Part shown: positions 8,728-20,547 of the stretch, one piece after another
How positions within the stretch are numbered: position 1 is the first letter of the stretch
Layout of the letters: each line of letters begins with the position of its first letter
Assembly: GCA_015272325.1 (NCBI GenBank)
Contig: JACYLU010000013.1
Coordinates: 1 to 55,588, forward strand
Direction: 5' to 3'
Length of the DNA: 55,588 nucleotides
Origin: Synechococcales cyanobacterium C42_A2020_086
Lineage (GTDB): Bacteria > Cyanobacteriota > Cyanobacteriia > Elainellales > Elainellaceae
Made by a program: the position numbers and the translations under genes
Notes under the pieces: model-generated
The model's database searches: none
Told to the model about the DNA's origin: nothing
The model's input: only the letters and a program-made list of their open reading frames with translations

Positions 8728-9048
8728 TCAGGGGTAGTAGGAGGTTGTGTTGACTGATACTAAATTGGCATAAATATTACTTAACATGCCCTGAAATCTA
8801 GCATAGGTCTCCAATGCAGTAGTCGCCGCCTTCAGGGCAACCAACGCCTTGTACGAAAAGGCTTTCGGCTGATATCTTCGCTCCTGAATTGAGGGTTCTC
8901 CTTCTCCGTAATGCGCTACAGCATCTAAATATTTCCGTATTATTGCTGGTTCGACAAGGCAAGTTCCTACCTTTAATTGACGAAGAACTCCCGCAGAATT
9001 TTCTAACTCAGAATTTTTAATCCAGTTGATGGGCGCTGTGGTGAGGGT
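8728..9048 (-). other. Orphan open frame (106 codons, no ATG/GTG start), possible gene remnant
   Basis: In the divergent gap the minus strand is open from a TAA at 9049-9051 to a TGA at 8728-8730. The translation looks protein-like (for example EPAIIRKYLDAVAHYGEGEP, RRYQPKAFSYKALVALKAA and ALETYARFQGML), with ordinary composition and predicted helices. No ATG or GTG occurs and only internal TTG is available. It may be a decayed gene, a 3' remnant or a chance frame. I recognise no family. Confidence 0.3.
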
Positions 9049-9107
9049 TTATCGGCTGCTGTTTGTTTTGCCATCGCGCGCCATCGCGTGTTTATATTTA
9101 GTGTCTA

Positions 9108-11174
9108 GTGACCGTAGATAGGATGAACGGCCAACTAACTCGCTCAGAGCGGTTACTCCACGGTATTGCTTCGGCAACGAACGCTCTATTAACTGTTCAA
9201 CCCCTCGATACAGCAATCAACCAAGCACTGAGGTATCTTGGGCAAGCCACGCAGGTCGATCGCCTCTATGTTTTCCAAAATGGACATTGCCCGGTGACAG
9301 GTGAGCCAACCATGTCTCAGCGATGGGAGTGGGCGAATCAGGGAGTGAAACCTGAGATCGACAATCCTGAGCTGCAACATCTCCCATACCGCAAATTCTT
9401 TCCGCGCTGGTATCAGGAGATGAATGAAGGTCGTGCGGTACACGGCTTAGTGGATGATTTTCCGGAATCAGAGCGGGATATTTTAGAACCTCAGGGAATC
9501 CTATCGATCCTGGTCGTCCCGATTCAGATTCAGCAGCAATTTTGGGGCTTTGTCGGATTTGATAATTGCCAGCAGCGTCATCAGTGGACTGCTACCGAAA
9601 TCTCAACGCTGTGGGCTGTTGCGGGTTGCTTTGGTGGCACCATTGCCCGCACCGAAGCCGAGCAAGCCCTGCAGGATCTCAACCAATCCCTAGAGCTGAG
9701 AATTGAGCAGCGCACCCAAGAGTTGAGACTCGCTAAGGACCTAGCTCATCAAGCCAATCAGGCCAAAAGTGAGTTCTTAGCCAATATGAGCCACGAGCTG
9801 CGGACGCCGCTGAATGGCATTCTTGGCTATGCCCAAATCCTGGGGCGATCCAAAACTCTATCGGAGAAAGACCTGGATGGCGTCCGGGTGATTCACCAAT
9901 GTGCCTCCCACTTACTGTCCCTCATCAATGACATCCTCGACCTGGCCAAAATTGAAGCCCGTAAACTGCAGCTTTGCGAGACCTCTTTGCATCTGCCGTC
10001 GTTCTTACAGGGGGTTGTCGAAATCTGCAAAATTAAGGCCGATCAAAAGGGCATTGCGTTTTTCTATCAGCCTAGTCCGCAGCTTCCCGCAGGGATTGAG
10101 GTTGACGAGCGACGGTTGAGACAGGTGCTGATCAATTTACTCGGCAACGCCATTAAATTTACCGAACAAGGGTCCGTTACCTTACGAGTCGATGTTGTCG
10201 AATGCGCTGAGCAGCAGGTCAGCCTGCGCTTTGAAATCATCGACACTGGCATTGGCATCGCCCCTAGTGATTTGTCGAGATTGTTTGAAGCCTTTGAACA
10301 GGTTAGCGGTCAGAGGCAGACCGAGGGAACTGGGCTAGGTTTAACGATCAGCCAACAGATTGTGCAATTGATGGGCAGTACTATTCATGTCAATAGCCAG
10401 TTGGGAGAAGGCAGTCAATTTTCATTCACTCTTTCGGTGCCCTTGGTCCAAGATTGGGTTTCTCGTACCATTGCTCAGGTGCATGGCGCTCGCATTGTCG
10501 GGTATAGCGGTCCGCGACGCACCATTCTCATTGTGGATGACCGTTGGGAGAACCGGGCAGTTTTGCATCACTTCCTGGAACCGCTTGGGTTTAGCATCCT
10601 GGAAGCGCCCCATGGGCAAGCGGGGCTAGAAATCCTGTACCGCGACGCACCAGACCTGTTAATCACCGATCTGGTCATGCCGGTGATGGACGGACTGGAA
10701 CTGCTCCAGCACATTCGACAGTCGCCAGCACTCAGAACTCAAAAAGTGATTGTGTCCTCGGCGTCGGTTTCGCACCGCGATCAGCAGACCGCTCTGGAGG
10801 CAGGCGGGGATGCCTTCCTGGCCAAGCCAGTGGATTTTCAAATTTTATTGGATCTGCTAGCCGAACACCTGAACTTGACCTGGTGTTATGAGGCTCATGC
10901 CGACAGCCACCCCTCTGATGCCTTAGCAGATTCCGCTGGGGAGCTAGCAACCCCACCTGAAGCGATCGTGGTTCCCCCTGTGGCTGAGCTGCTCACGCTT
11001 CTAAACCTCGTTGAATGCGGACGACTGAAGCAATTTCGACGCCGACTCGAAACCTTAAGCGCTCAGAATCAGAGCTACCGCGACTTCACACTGCCGCTTC
11101 TATCGCTAGAAAAACAGTTCCAGGTTGATGCTATTGAAGCCTTACTTAAAGAGTACCTAGAAAAGAGTATCTAG
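9108..11174 (+). CDS. GAF-domain hybrid histidine kinase with C-terminal receiver
   Basis: 688 residues. A GAF-like sensor domain occupies about 12-195, then a coiled linker, HisKA with [18 protein letters not shown] (phospho-His229), and HATPase with [17 protein letters not shown] and [11 protein letters not shown] receiver starts at about 472 (TILIVDD) with phosphoacceptor Asp521 in [13 protein letters not shown]. The C-terminal 90 residues are not an obvious Hpt domain. No membrane segment is seen, so it is a cytosolic kinase, possibly sensing a bilin or small ligand; the canonical chromophore Cys is not evident. The start is GTG 9108; ATG 9123 is an alternative with no spaced Shine-Dalgarno. 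Confidence 0.92.
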   Translation: MTVDRMNGQLTRSERLLHGIASATNALLTVQPLDTAINQALRYLGQATQVDRLYVFQNGHCPVTGEPTMSQRWEWANQGVKPEIDNPELQHLPYRKFFPRWYQEMNEGRAVHGLVDDFPESERDILEPQGILSILVVPIQIQQQFWGFVGFDNCQQRHQWTATEISTLWAVAGCFGGTIARTEAEQALQDLNQSLELRIEQRTQELRLAKDLAHQANQAKSEFLANMSHELRTPLNGILGYAQILGRSKTLSEKDLDGVRVIHQCASHLLSLINDILDLAKIEARKLQLCETSLHLPSFLQGVVEICKIKADQKGIAFFYQPSPQLPAGIEVDERRLRQVLINLLGNAIKFTEQGSVTLRVDVVECAEQQVSLRFEIIDTGIGIAPSDLSRLFEAFEQVSGQRQTEGTGLGLTISQQIVQLMGSTIHVNSQLGEGSQFSFTLSVPLVQDWVSRTIAQVHGARIVGYSGPRRTILIVDDRWENRAVLHHFLEPLGFSILEAPHGQAGLEILYRDAPDLLITDLVMPVMDGLELLQHIRQSPALRTQKVIVSSASVSHRDQQTALEAGGDAFLAKPVDFQILLDLLAEHLNLTWCYEAHADSHPSDALADSAGELATPPEAIVVPPVAELLTLLNLVECGRLKQFRRRLETLSAQNQSYRDFTLPLLSLEKQFQVDAIEALLKEYLEKSI

Positions 11175-11292
11175 GCGAATCGAATGCCTGAGCCGCGATG
11201 GTGAGGTCCTGGTATGCTTGGGAATATATCTTGCAAGGTAGTCTGAGCTGAAGAGCTGAGCTGAAGAGGCTGCACCCGTCTCGGCTGACATC

Positions 11293-11318
11293 GAAAACAC
11301 AGAAAGAAAACACAGAAA
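11293..11318. repeat. Perfect 2 x 13-bp tandem duplication
   Basis: GAAAACACAGAAA occurs twice head to tail, next to the terminator of the phosphoesterase gene. Another near-perfect 13-bp duplication (12 of 13) is at 11244-11269. Confidence 0.95.
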
Positions 11319-11341
11319 AAAGGGCGGGTCATAACCCACCC
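11316..11341 (-). terminator. Rho-independent terminator of the multi-phosphoesterase gene
   Basis: On the minus strand GGGTGGGT-TATG-ACCCGCCC forms an 8-bp stem with one wobble and a 4-nt loop, followed directly by TTTTTT. It lies 115 bp downstream of the stop at 11456. Confidence 0.85.
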
Positions 11342-11455
11342 CTCCAGGAACAGTGCCTATTAATAGCTGTCAGGATTACGCTCAAGCCTGACGGAGGAAC
11401 TGCTGCTGCCACAGCCAGTTGGTCCGGGCAGCATCTACTTGCCTACACGGGTTGC

Positions 11456-14400
11456 CTACACTGGCACAAAGGTTGTGCCTGCCACGGCCGTCAGATCCGT
11501 CGCGTTCACCTGATCCAGAATGGCCAGGGTTTGAGTACCCGATTGAATCAGGGTACTGCTCTCCTGCTGAGTCAGGGTGAGCTGATCCGCCGTGATGCCG
11601 CTGAGACCGAGGCGATCGGTGCCGACGCGGAAATTGAAGACCGTATCGGTACCGGCATCTAGTTCCAGCACGAAGGTGTTGGCTTCGGCTTCGGCGGTAT
11701 CGCTGCCCACCAGAATGTCATCTCCAAGTCCGCCCTGCAGGGTATCGCCACCGCCGGCTTGCAGCAGGTCAACTTGGTCGCTACCTGCCAGGGTTTCTGC
11801 CTCAGGCGTGCTCTGCACTAGATTGGGCAGGGTATCCCCGAACAGGGTGCGATACATGATCTCGTAGATCTTGGTGTTGTCCAGGGTGCTAGGCAGGAGG
11901 TCGGCGTTGAGACCATAGGTTTTGGAGACAATGCTGCCGGGGAAGTCGGGGGTGCCCACCCAGCCGATGCCAAAGGGATAGGTGTTGCCGTTGGCGGCGG
12001 GTTGAGAGACAAAGGGTTCGGTGCCGAGTCCAGTTTGACCATCGAGGGGGTTGGCAACACCATCTTCGGTGGTGGGGTTGGCTGACACGGTGCCCACTGG
12101 TTCATCAGCAGCTTGCGGGTCCCGCACTTCTAAACCACCGGCATCGCTGTCCGCGGCCGTGATGACTAGAGTATTGGGGTCTTGCTCCTGGACAAACTTC
12201 ATAGCAATGCCGATAGCGTCGTCAGCGCGTTTAGCAGCTTCGATGGTGCCAGCCGCATTGTTGTTGTTGGCGAAGTTGTCGGTGCCTTCTTCCTCCATCA
12301 CCACAAAGAAACCGTCTTCGTCTTGGGAGACAATCGCCAAAGCTGCCTCCAGCATCTGTCCGACCGTGGGCGGGTTTTCGTTGCCCGGCTGCCCATAGAG
12401 ACCGAGTCCTTCAGCGGCGAGCACTTCCTCGGGCTGGTCGTTGTAGGTGTCTTCGGCAGCAAAGATGCCCAAGACTTTGGTGGTGCCTTCGGGCAGGGCT
12501 TGCAGTTCCTCGAGGGTGTAGACCACGGTGTAGCCAGCAGCTTCGGCTTCTTCAATGAGGTTGCGTCCATCTTCACGCACTCCTTCTTGCCCAAAGCGCC
12601 CGGTGACGCCCGTGGGCAGGTAGTGGATTTCGCCGCCACCGAGGATGACATCGACGCCTGACTCGACGATTTGGGCGGTGATGCCGGTGAAGTCGCTGCG
12701 GTTTTCCACGGTAGCGAGGAATGCGCCGGTGCCGGGTTCAGCGATGATGCCGGAGTTGATGATGGCTGTGGCTTTGCCTGCTGCAATCGCCTCTTCCATA
12801 ATTGTGGTGCCCGGCTTACCCGACAGCGACGTAAGCGGATTGCCGTCTTCATCTAGACCGAAAGATCCCGCCGGAGCCTTGACGCCCATGGCATGGGTGA
12901 CTGCACCCGCATTGGAGGTGCCGGTAAGCTGGTTTTCCATATGCCCCAGGTAAACCCCGGCGTTGGTCATACGGTCCCAGTTGAGCCGACCGTCGGGACC
13001 ATAGTGAACGAAACGAGCCGCCGCATAATGGGAGGGGCTGGTGCCATCGGGGTGGATGAAGATGACGCTATTGTTGTTCTTGGCAGGAGGCTCGGGCGTG
13101 TCGTCGCTAGAAACCGCTGCATCGATACGGGCATCACCGACATCTGCGCCAGCCAGATCCGGCAATTGCAGCGCCCCTGCCAACTCAGGAGCCAGCAGCA
13201 GATCGGCATTGCTGATCACGAGCTGGTCGTCTTCCACTGTGACACTGCCAGGAGCACCCAGATCAAATACAATCTCCAGCGGATTAGTATCCAGCGTGTC
13301 GGCGACAAAGAAGCCGCTAGTGGTTTCCGAAACGCGCTCCGGGTCGAAACCAATCGAGAAATTGCCGATCGTGATTGGGGTTGCCGCTGCACCCAAGTTA
13401 AAGGTAACGGTGCCCGAGTGCTCGATCGAGCCACCAATGGGGGTGAAGGGGGGCAGGCTGAACTGGAAGTCGGTGGCGTCGGTGATGCCAAAGCCAACCT
13501 GGAACTGATCCGAAAAGGGTTCGGCCTCGCTCTCGGCTCCCACAAAGGTTAAGCCAGCCGCCGATTCCAGCAGCGGCAGATCCAGAAATACGCTGGTGAC
13601 ACCTGAATCTACGGTGAAAGTCGTCATGTCATCATCTCCGGGTTCAGTGGGTGAGGGAGAGTCACCTGAGGGAACACCGACACCAGGAGCAAGCTGTAGC
13701 GGCTCGTTCAGCTCCAGCAAAATCACTTCGTTGTTGTCGATTGCCGGCGGACGACCGACCGAGAAAGGATAGTTATTGTCGTTGGCGACAAGCAGCGTCG
13801 TGGCATCAATCACCAGCAGGTTTTCGATGGTCACGAAGGGCATGGCATAGGTAGTGCTGCCGTCGTTGTTTAGGTCATCGGGATCCGAAATATTCAGCAG
13901 ATCCGCGACTTCGGTTTTGGACACAAAGCCGTCTTCGTCTTTTTGGGAGAAATCCACCTTGTAGATTTTCTTGAAGGTGGCGGCCCCGCCCTGATTGCTG
14001 TCACGCTCGATTACCAGATATTCGGTGTCGTTCACCGGCGTGAAATCACCGATGGCGTAGCTGGGGTCCTCTAGCTTGTAGTAGCCCACTAGCTCTTCGG
14101 AATACTGCTTGGTTGCCACATCAAACTGGTAGATGCGCAAGGCATTGCTGGGGTCGCCGACCACCGAGCCTTCCAGCAGTGGATAGAGTGTCGTGCCATC
14201 TGGGCTAACCGCCATGCCCTCAAAGCCCCGCGAGCGGCTCAAGTTGGCCAACGTTTCGCCTGCCAGCACCTGCGGGTTATCCGGCGACTGAACCTCGGCC
14301 TGCACCGCCTGATCGCGTACCTTGTCACCCGTGGCGGGAAAATCGGTGAAGTAACCGTCTACGCCCAAACCAATAAACTGGCGATACTCCTGCGCTGGGT

Positions 14401-15892
14401 CGCCGTTGTAATCGCGGGCGAGATAACGAGCTTCATCACGAAACGTATAAGGATGCACCAACAAACCGGCTGCATGGGCATCTTGAACTAGTGTCGTCGG
14501 CTCAGTCAGGGTTTTGTCGGCATCGTTCACCGCCCCATCACCATTGACATCATCTGCTTTACCATCGCCATCGGCATCAGTTCCTTTCACGGAAACGATC
14601 ATTCGCTTCCACGGTCCAATTCCGTCGGCATAGGTCGCGACTTCTGCTAAACCTTCCGGAGTCCGCAGATCGCCGTAGGTGCGCTCGTCGCCACTCAGCA
14701 CAAAATCGTAGGGCTGATTTTCGACCAGCGTACCGTCTAGCTCGATGTCTGCCGCGTCGAAAAGCTGCACTAGCGGCACATCGATTTGCTCGTTCAGCTC
14801 TTTTAGGTTGCTCACCTCAAAGGACTGGATAAACACCGGCGAATCCGGCTGATCGAGACCGTTCTGCCGCAGAATTTCCACCAGCGGCTCTTCTAATGAC
14901 AAACCAATCGAGTCGTGGTAGCTGGGGTGCTTGGTCTCGGGGTAGATGCCAATCGTCCGCCCTACTTCTTCACCTTTGCGCTTGGCTAGATCAATCACCT
15001 CTTGCAGCGTCGGAATTTCGTATAGCCCATCGAAGAAGGGACTGCGGAAGGGGAACAACTGCTCGGCTCGCAGGGTTTTGATTTCTGCCAGGGTGAAATC
15101 TTCCGCAAACCAGCCGGTATACTCGACGCCGTCAATGGTTTTAGTGGTTTTGCGATCGGCAAACTCGGGACGCTTCTCGACGTCGGTCGTCAGCGATAGC
15201 TCATTCTCGTGGCGAGCAATCAGCACGCCGTCTTTCGTCGAGACGAGATCCGGTTCAATATAGTCGGCTCCCTGCTCGATAGCCAGCTCGTAGGCTTCTA
15301 GGGTATGCTCTGGCAGCAGGCCGCTCGCCCCCCGATGCCCAATTACCAAAGGCGCATCGCCGGTTAAGGTCCGCAGATTCGCGAGGTTCGGCGTCGGGAT
15401 GGGTGCCTCTAGCAATTTGCCGCTGCTGTCGAAATGTAGTAAATAGGGACCAAACTCATCGCCAATCCACAGGGTGCCATCTGCCGCGACCACCAGCGAC
15501 TCGATATCGAAATCCGCCCCGGTCAGCAGCCGCTCGGGGGTGTCTTGGTTAGTAATCTCAAAAGGAATTTTGCCGTCAGGATCGGAAAGCTGAATGAAAT
15601 CCAGCACCTCCGGCGTTCCTCCGTCCGCATCGGAACCACGAAAGTTGGGAGCAACACGATAAATACGCAGCAAGAAATCAGCGCTATTGGCCTTGCTGCC
15701 AAAGCCGTTATCGGCCATGAACCAGAAGTTGTCTTCATCGGCAAACTGAACAGCACTGAACCCCTGAACCGGTTGCCCTTGGGTAAATGGCCCGGTGCGC
15801 CCATTGGCGGAAACAGCTGCTCCCGAGGGTGGGCCTTCGGCAAAGGTATCAGCGGGGAGTGATGCGAATCCCTTCAGTGTGGTATCTGCCAT
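11456..15892 (-). CDS. Multidomain secreted phosphoesterase: phytase/esterase-like + GDPD + alkaline phosphatase + RTX-like tail
   Basis: 1478 residues. The phytase/esterase-like domain ([12 protein letters not shown] at about 55) is split by a glycerophosphodiester phosphodiesterase domain ([43 protein letters not shown]) that carries an EF-hand-like Asp loop ([15 protein letters not shown]). It resumes at [13 protein letters not shown]. After a beta-rich linker comes a PhoA-type alkaline phosphatase domain ([29 protein letters not shown] with the nucleophile Ser region; [20 protein letters not shown]). The C-terminus has [12 protein letters not shown], an RTX calcium motif, so type I secretion without signal peptide is expected. 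It would release phosphate from organic phosphate outside the cell. A strong terminator follows. Confidence 0.88.
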   Translation of the reverse strand: MADTTLKGFASLPADTFAEGPPSGAAVSANGRTGPFTQGQPVQGFSAVQFADEDNFWFMADNGFGSKANSADFLLRIYRVAPNFRGSDADGGTPEVLDFIQLSDPDGKIPFEITNQDTPERLLTGADFDIESLVVAADGTLWIGDEFGPYLLHFDSSGKLLEAPIPTPNLANLRTLTGDAPLVIGHRGASGLLPEHTLEAYELAIEQGADYIEPDLVSTKDGVLIARHENELSLTTDVEKRPEFADRKTTKTIDGVEYTGWFAEDFTLAEIKTLRAEQLFPFRSPFFDGLYEIPTLQEVIDLAKRKGEEVGRTIGIYPETKHPSYHDSIGLSLEEPLVEILRQNGLDQPDSPVFIQSFEVSNLKELNEQIDVPLVQLFDAADIELDGTLVENQPYDFVLSGDERTYGDLRTPEGLAEVATYADGIGPWKRMIVSVKGTDADGDGKADDVNGDGAVNDADKTLTEPTTLVQDAHAAGLLVHPYTFRDEARYLARDYNGDPAQEYRQFIGLGVDGYFTDFPATGDKVRDQAVQAEVQSPDNPQVLAGETLANLSRSRGFEGMAVSPDGTTLYPLLEGSVVGDPSNALRIYQFDVATKQYSEELVGYYKLEDPSYAIGDFTPVNDTEYLVIERDSNQGGAATFKKIYKVDFSQKDEDGFVSKTEVADLLNISDPDDLNNDGSTTYAMPFVTIENLLVIDATTLLVANDNNYPFSVGRPPAIDNNEVILLELNEPLQLAPGVGVPSGDSPSPTEPGDDDMTTFTVDSGVTSVFLDLPLLESAAGLTFVGAESEAEPFSDQFQVGFGITDATDFQFSLPPFTPIGGSIEHSGTVTFNLGAAATPITIGNFSIGFDPERVSETTSGFFVADTLDTNPLEIVFDLGAPGSVTVEDDQLVISNADLLLAPELAGALQLPDLAGADVGDARIDAAVSSDDTPEPPAKNNNSVIFIHPDGTSPSHYAAARFVHYGPDGRLNWDRMTNAGVYLGHMENQLTGTSNAGAVTHAMGVKAPAGSFGLDEDGNPLTSLSGKPGTTIMEEAIAAGKATAIINSGIIAEPGTGAFLATVENRSDFTGITAQIVESGVDVILGGGEIHYLPTGVTGRFGQEGVREDGRNLIEEAEAAGYTVVYTLEELQALPEGTTKVLGIFAAEDTYNDQPEEVLAAEGLGLYGQPGNENPPTVGQMLEAALAIVSQDEDGFFVVMEEEGTDNFANNNNAAGTIEAAKRADDAIGIAMKFVQEQDPNTLVITAADSDAGGLEVRDPQAADEPVGTVSANPTTEDGVANPLDGQTGLGTEPFVSQPAANGNTYPFGIGWVGTPDFPGSIVSKTYGLNADLLPSTLDNTKIYEIMYRTLFGDTLPNLVQSTPEAETLAGSDQVDLLQAGGGDTLQGGLGDDILVGSDTAEAEANTFVLELDAGTDTVFNFRVGTDRLGLSGITADQLTLTQQESSTLIQSGTQTLAILDQVNATDLTAVAGTTFVPV

Positions 15893-16144
15893 AAATCCTC
15901 AGTGACGTGCATGTGCGAGGAATCAAAAATTCCGCCCACAGCATCCCATGTGGATATTAAGAACCGGCTATGATTCTCCGAAGGAACGATTTAGGTCTGA
16001 TTAAAACGAATCGCAGTTCAAAATTGCTGATAGAAAACAAAAGTTTCCGTGATTTCTGCAATCGGTGCAGCGCTGTGATCGCGGGTGTTCTCTATTAATG
16101 CAATTAATATTCATGCCATTAACATCCATCCCTGCGTCTAGGCT

Positions 16145-17392
<1,248 letters not shown>

Positions 17393-17411
17393 TCAACGAC
17401 CGCAGAGGCAG

Positions 17412-19031
17412 CTAACCGTCGGTCTTCAGCAGGTAACCCATGTCATCAATCCGCAGCGGCGTCTGGGGGAAGTCGGTTTGGGTGCGGTTGCGGATCAGCA
17501 CAACGCTTTGGAAGAAGTCGTCGAGCTTGGGAATGCCATTGGCATCGAGGGCGACTGGAATAATTCTGCCGCCGACAAAATCGCCTTCAGCGTTCATCTG
17601 GACTGTCAAAATCAGCGAGTAGCCGAGGGGACCATCCGTTGCCAGGGTTTGGTAGCCCATGAAGTTACCGAGGGAATAGGCGATGAGTTTGCCCTGATAC
17701 AGCTCCATGGCACGCGGCACATGCGGTCCATGCCCTAGGATCAGATCCGCTCCTTGGTCGATCATCGTGCGAGAAAACTGCACCAAATTACCGCGATTTT
17801 CGCCGAAGAAGTACTCGGTGCGGTCGTGGGTGCGGGTTTCATCGGAGCCTTCGGCACCGGCATGGACTGAAACAACGACGATCTTGGCCTGTTGCTTGGC
17901 CTCCTGCACTAGGGCACTGGCGGCGGCCAGGTCATGCATCGAGTTGTGATCGTCTAGATAGCTAAAGCCAATGAAGGCCACCGGCACGCCATTCGCCGTG
18001 GTATAGACAATTTGCCCCTTTTGACCTACCGCCTTCATGCCCGCTTGCTCGATGTGGGCAATCGTGTCAGCAAAGCCCTGATCGCCAAAATCCAGCGAGT
18101 GATTATTGGCCACACTGAGCACATCAAACCCCATCTCCTTCAGCATCTGGGCATACACCGGCGGCGTACGGAAAGAAAAAGTCATATTCTGGCTGGTGTC
18201 TTTGGCGGAATAGGGGTAATCTGTCAGGGTGCTCTCGAAGTTTGCAAAGAGAATATCGGCACCCTCAAAGAACGGACGAATGTTGCCGAACAGCATCTGT
18301 CCCTCTGCGGCTAGCGCTTCTCCGGCTTCGGTAGGCAGCGAGTTGCCCGAGCGCCCCGAGTAGTTGGAGCCAGGAATTAGATCGCCTACTGCTTTGATGG
18401 TTACGGCTACGTCGGTCGTAGGGCTGGCAGTTGGCACCGGCGGGCTAGGAGGTGCGGCAACTGGGCTGGGAAAGGCAGCAGTGGCGGTATCCACGGGAGT
18501 TGTCTCCTCTGATGGGGTTGTGCTTTCCTCAGCGCCCGGCACGACATCGCGAATCACAAGCCCTAACCCCACAGCGGCACAAATGGCGGCAGCAACGGGC
18601 AATGCGCGTTTGGTATCCAGCCAAGGACCCTCCGATCGGCGCGGCTTCTGAACTGGACTGTGGCGGACTGGGGGAGTCGCGGTGGGCTGAACCTCAGCCG
18701 CTGCCATTATCCGAAAGGCCTGTGTCCAGGCAGGGACGTGGTCGCCGCGCTGCCGTCCGTAGACCCGCAACACCCGAATCCCAGGGGCACCCAAGCAGAG
18801 GGTGACGGCGTAAACCACCCGCGAGTAGGTCTGGCGCTCTGGCACGAGCATTCCTTCTAGCAAGACGTAGAGGCAGTCCCCTTTGCGGATTGCCCGCACC
18901 TGAATGCCGCGAGTACTGAGCGCCTGATTAATGAGCTGGGCAATCGCGTTAGCATCGCCTTGGCGAGCGCGGGTCAAGCGAGCATCGTGATTTCCTTGCT
19001 TGCTGTGATTTTCATGCGTCTCGTGCTTCAT
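17412..19031 (-). CDS. CapA-family metallophosphatase-like protein with N-terminal cytoplasmic domain
   Basis: 539 residues from ATG 19031, chosen because GGGGGAAG precedes it. An N-terminal domain of about 110 residues is followed by one membrane anchor (AAICAAVGLGLVIRDV at about 155), a Pro/Thr-rich linker, and the CapA/PgsA domain: KAVGDLIPGSN, DILFANFESTLTD, VLSVANNHSLDFGD, VSVHAGAEG and LGHGPHVPRAMEL with SLGNFMGY. CapA proteins take part in poly-gamma-glutamate or capsule synthesis in some bacteria; in cyanobacteria the role is unknown. It is probably an extracytoplasmic enzyme. The CorC-like gene follows directly. Confidence 0.87.
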   Translation of the reverse strand: MKHETHENHSKQGNHDARLTRARQGDANAIAQLINQALSTRGIQVRAIRKGDCLYVLLEGMLVPERQTYSRVVYAVTLCLGAPGIRVLRVYGRQRGDHVPAWTQAFRIMAAAEVQPTATPPVRHSPVQKPRRSEGPWLDTKRALPVAAAICAAVGLGLVIRDVVPGAEESTTPSEETTPVDTATAAFPSPVAAPPSPPVPTASPTTDVAVTIKAVGDLIPGSNYSGRSGNSLPTEAGEALAAEGQMLFGNIRPFFEGADILFANFESTLTDYPYSAKDTSQNMTFSFRTPPVYAQMLKEMGFDVLSVANNHSLDFGDQGFADTIAHIEQAGMKAVGQKGQIVYTTANGVPVAFIGFSYLDDHNSMHDLAAASALVQEAKQQAKIVVVSVHAGAEGSDETRTHDRTEYFFGENRGNLVQFSRTMIDQGADLILGHGPHVPRAMELYQGKLIAYSLGNFMGYQTLATDGPLGYSLILTVQMNAEGDFVGGRIIPVALDANGIPKLDDFFQSVVLIRNRTQTDFPQTPLRIDDMGYLLKTDG

Positions 19032-19220
19032 AGAGGCTTCCCCCACAACTCGGTCGCAGACGCTTAATTATACGCTTGTAGAAAATAACTGCAGCAATAG
19101 CCGCTGGTTTTATTGGCTTAAACTTGCCCTAAACGCCAATTCCCCCACAGTAGCCCGTTACTGAGCTGTTATGGGGGAACCGGGTAATTTACGTAAAAAA
19201 TCCCTGCAAAAGATGAGAAA

Positions 19221-19291
19221 GCGGGTGATGGGATTCGAACCCACGGCATCAACCTTGGCAAGGTTGCGCTCTACCACTGAGCTACACCCGC
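19221..19291 (-). tRNA. tRNA-Gly(GCC)
   Basis: The minus strand folds into a standard cloverleaf: acceptor GCGGGTG/CACCCGC, D arm with AGCTCAGTGGTAGAGC, anticodon loop TTGCCAA (anticodon GCC) and T arm GGGTTCGAATCCC. The length is 71 nt and CCA is not encoded. It stands alone between capA and ribH. Confidence 0.97.
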
Positions 19292-19377
19292 GAAAATCGC
19301 GCATTTACTAGAATGCCAGGTTTTACCTCGCTTGTCAAGCCTGGCGTGAAACTGATTTTGCCTCAGGCTGAGCCTTT

Positions 19378-19403
19378 TCATTCTGCCACATCATTCTGCC
19401 ACA
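19378..19403. repeat. Perfect 2 x 13-bp tandem duplication
   Basis: TCATTCTGCCACA occurs twice head to tail between the tRNA and ribH. Confidence 0.95.
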
Positions 19404-19484
19404 GAGGATCACCGGTTGCCTAGAAGGACATCAGGGCATGGACCTAGCTCAGGGTAGGCGTATACAAGAGATTACAAGACCGCA

Positions 19485-20066
19485 CTACTCATCTGCTGTG
19501 TCACTTGGCAGGGCGCTCTTGAGTGAACTGGGCAGCGATTGGGCGTTGTTTGCTCCGATGAGGTTATTGCTGTGCCCATCGGGGTTGAGGGCCCGCACCT
19601 GACGCATCAGACTGGCCATTTCAATGGCTCCCATGGCGTATTCCCAGCCTTTGTTGCTCTTGATGCCTGCCCGCTCTAAAGCCTGCTGCATGGTATCGGT
19701 AGTGAGTACCCCAAAGACCACCGGCACCCCAGTTTGAAACCCAGCAGCGGCGATCCCTTTCGACACCTCGGCTGCAACATAGTCAAAATGGGGCGTCGAG
19801 CCACGGATCACCGCCCCTAGGCAAATAATAGCGTCATAGCGACGCGTGAGGGCCAGTTGGCGAGCCAGCAGCGGGATCTCGAAACTGCCGGGAACCCAGG
19901 CATAATCGACCTGAGTGCCTTGAGGATCGGGATCGATTCCGTGGCGCTTCAGGCAATCCTGACAACCTTCCAGCAGCTTGCCCGTCACCAAGTCGTTGAA
20001 TCGACCAATGACAATCGCAAACCGTAGGGAACTTGTGTCAGTAAACGTGCCCTCGAAAACAGCCAT
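19485..20066 (-). CDS. ribH: 6,7-dimethyl-8-ribityllumazine synthase
   Basis: 193 residues. Lumazine synthase condenses 5-amino-6-ribitylamino-uracil with 3,4-dihydroxy-2-butanone 4-phosphate in riboflavin synthesis. Recognised by [52 protein letters not shown] with the catalytic His, [12 protein letters not shown], and [18 protein letters not shown]. The C-terminal 35 residues are a low-complexity extension common in cyanobacterial RibH. It lies 72 bp downstream of psbZ on the same strand, a conserved cyanobacterial neighbourhood. Confidence 0.96.
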   Translation of the reverse strand: MAVFEGTFTDTSSLRFAIVIGRFNDLVTGKLLEGCQDCLKRHGIDPDPQGTQVDYAWVPGSFEIPLLARQLALTRRYDAIICLGAVIRGSTPHFDYVAAEVSKGIAAAGFQTGVPVVFGVLTTDTMQQALERAGIKSNKGWEYAMGAIEMASLMRQVRALNPDGHSNNLIGANNAQSLPSSLKSALPSDTADE

Positions 20067-20138
20067 AACGTTGCTTTAATATCCAGTGTTTTTATGTCGG
20101 GTGGAGGGTGCTCTTCAAGGTCAGTGAGACCGCGTCGG

Positions 20139-20327
20139 TTAGACCACAAAGTAGTTCAGCCCGCCTACCAGTAGCACCAGCAACACCCAGACGCCCGAAC
20201 CCAACAAAATCAGCCGCTTGGACTGATCCCAGTTTTGAGGGGAGGCATAGGCAACGGGCACTCCAATCACCATCACAAACGACAGAATCACCAAGGCAGC
20301 CAACGCAATTTGGAACAGAATGGACAT
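20139..20327 (-). CDS. psbZ: Photosystem II protein PsbZ (Ycf9)
   Basis: 62 residues with two membrane helices ([20 protein letters not shown] and [20 protein letters not shown]) joined by the loop [12 protein letters not shown], the hallmark of PsbZ. It is a peripheral photosystem II core subunit of the thylakoid membrane. Length and sequence match the family. It is followed by ribH. Three tandem 11-bp repeats lie about 180 bp upstream. Confidence 0.97.
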   Translation of the reverse strand: MSILFQIALAALVILSFVMVIGVPVAYASPQNWDQSKRLILLGSGVWVLLVLLVGGLNYFVV

Positions 20328-20504
20328 TGTTTTCCTCCCAGTACAGCGAAAAGCGAAGCGGCAATGTATCGGAAGCGATATCCTGCCTGCTTCCCTCCTG
20401 ATTTGACCCTAGCAGATCTTGGGACGTTTGCAGCACCTTGCCTGCAATCAGTTGCCCGCTTTAGGCAAGTTTCCCGCCAGTTGGTGCTGTGGCTTGCCTG
20501 CTAT

Positions 20505-20537
20505 TTGTCCAGAATTTGTTCAGAATTTGTTCAGAAT
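20505..20537. repeat. Three tandem 11-bp repeats TTGTYCAGAAT
   Basis: TTGTCCAGAAT, TTGTTCAGAAT and TTGTTCAGAAT lie head to tail between the DUF389 stop and psbZ. The 11-bp period keeps the units on about one DNA face, as in operators of OmpR-type regulators, but it may equally be one of the window's many micro-duplications. Confidence 0.9.
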
Positions 20538-20547
20538 CGGTGACCGC

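Noticed and set aside
16093-16125. TTAAT-rich repeats upstream of the multi-phosphoesterase gene as a Pho box
   Set aside because: Spacing between the TTAAT/TTAAC cores (9 and 14 bp) does not match the 11-bp period of Pho boxes and the cores lack CTTAACC; they also lie about 200 bp upstream, near the convergent end of the CorC-like gene.
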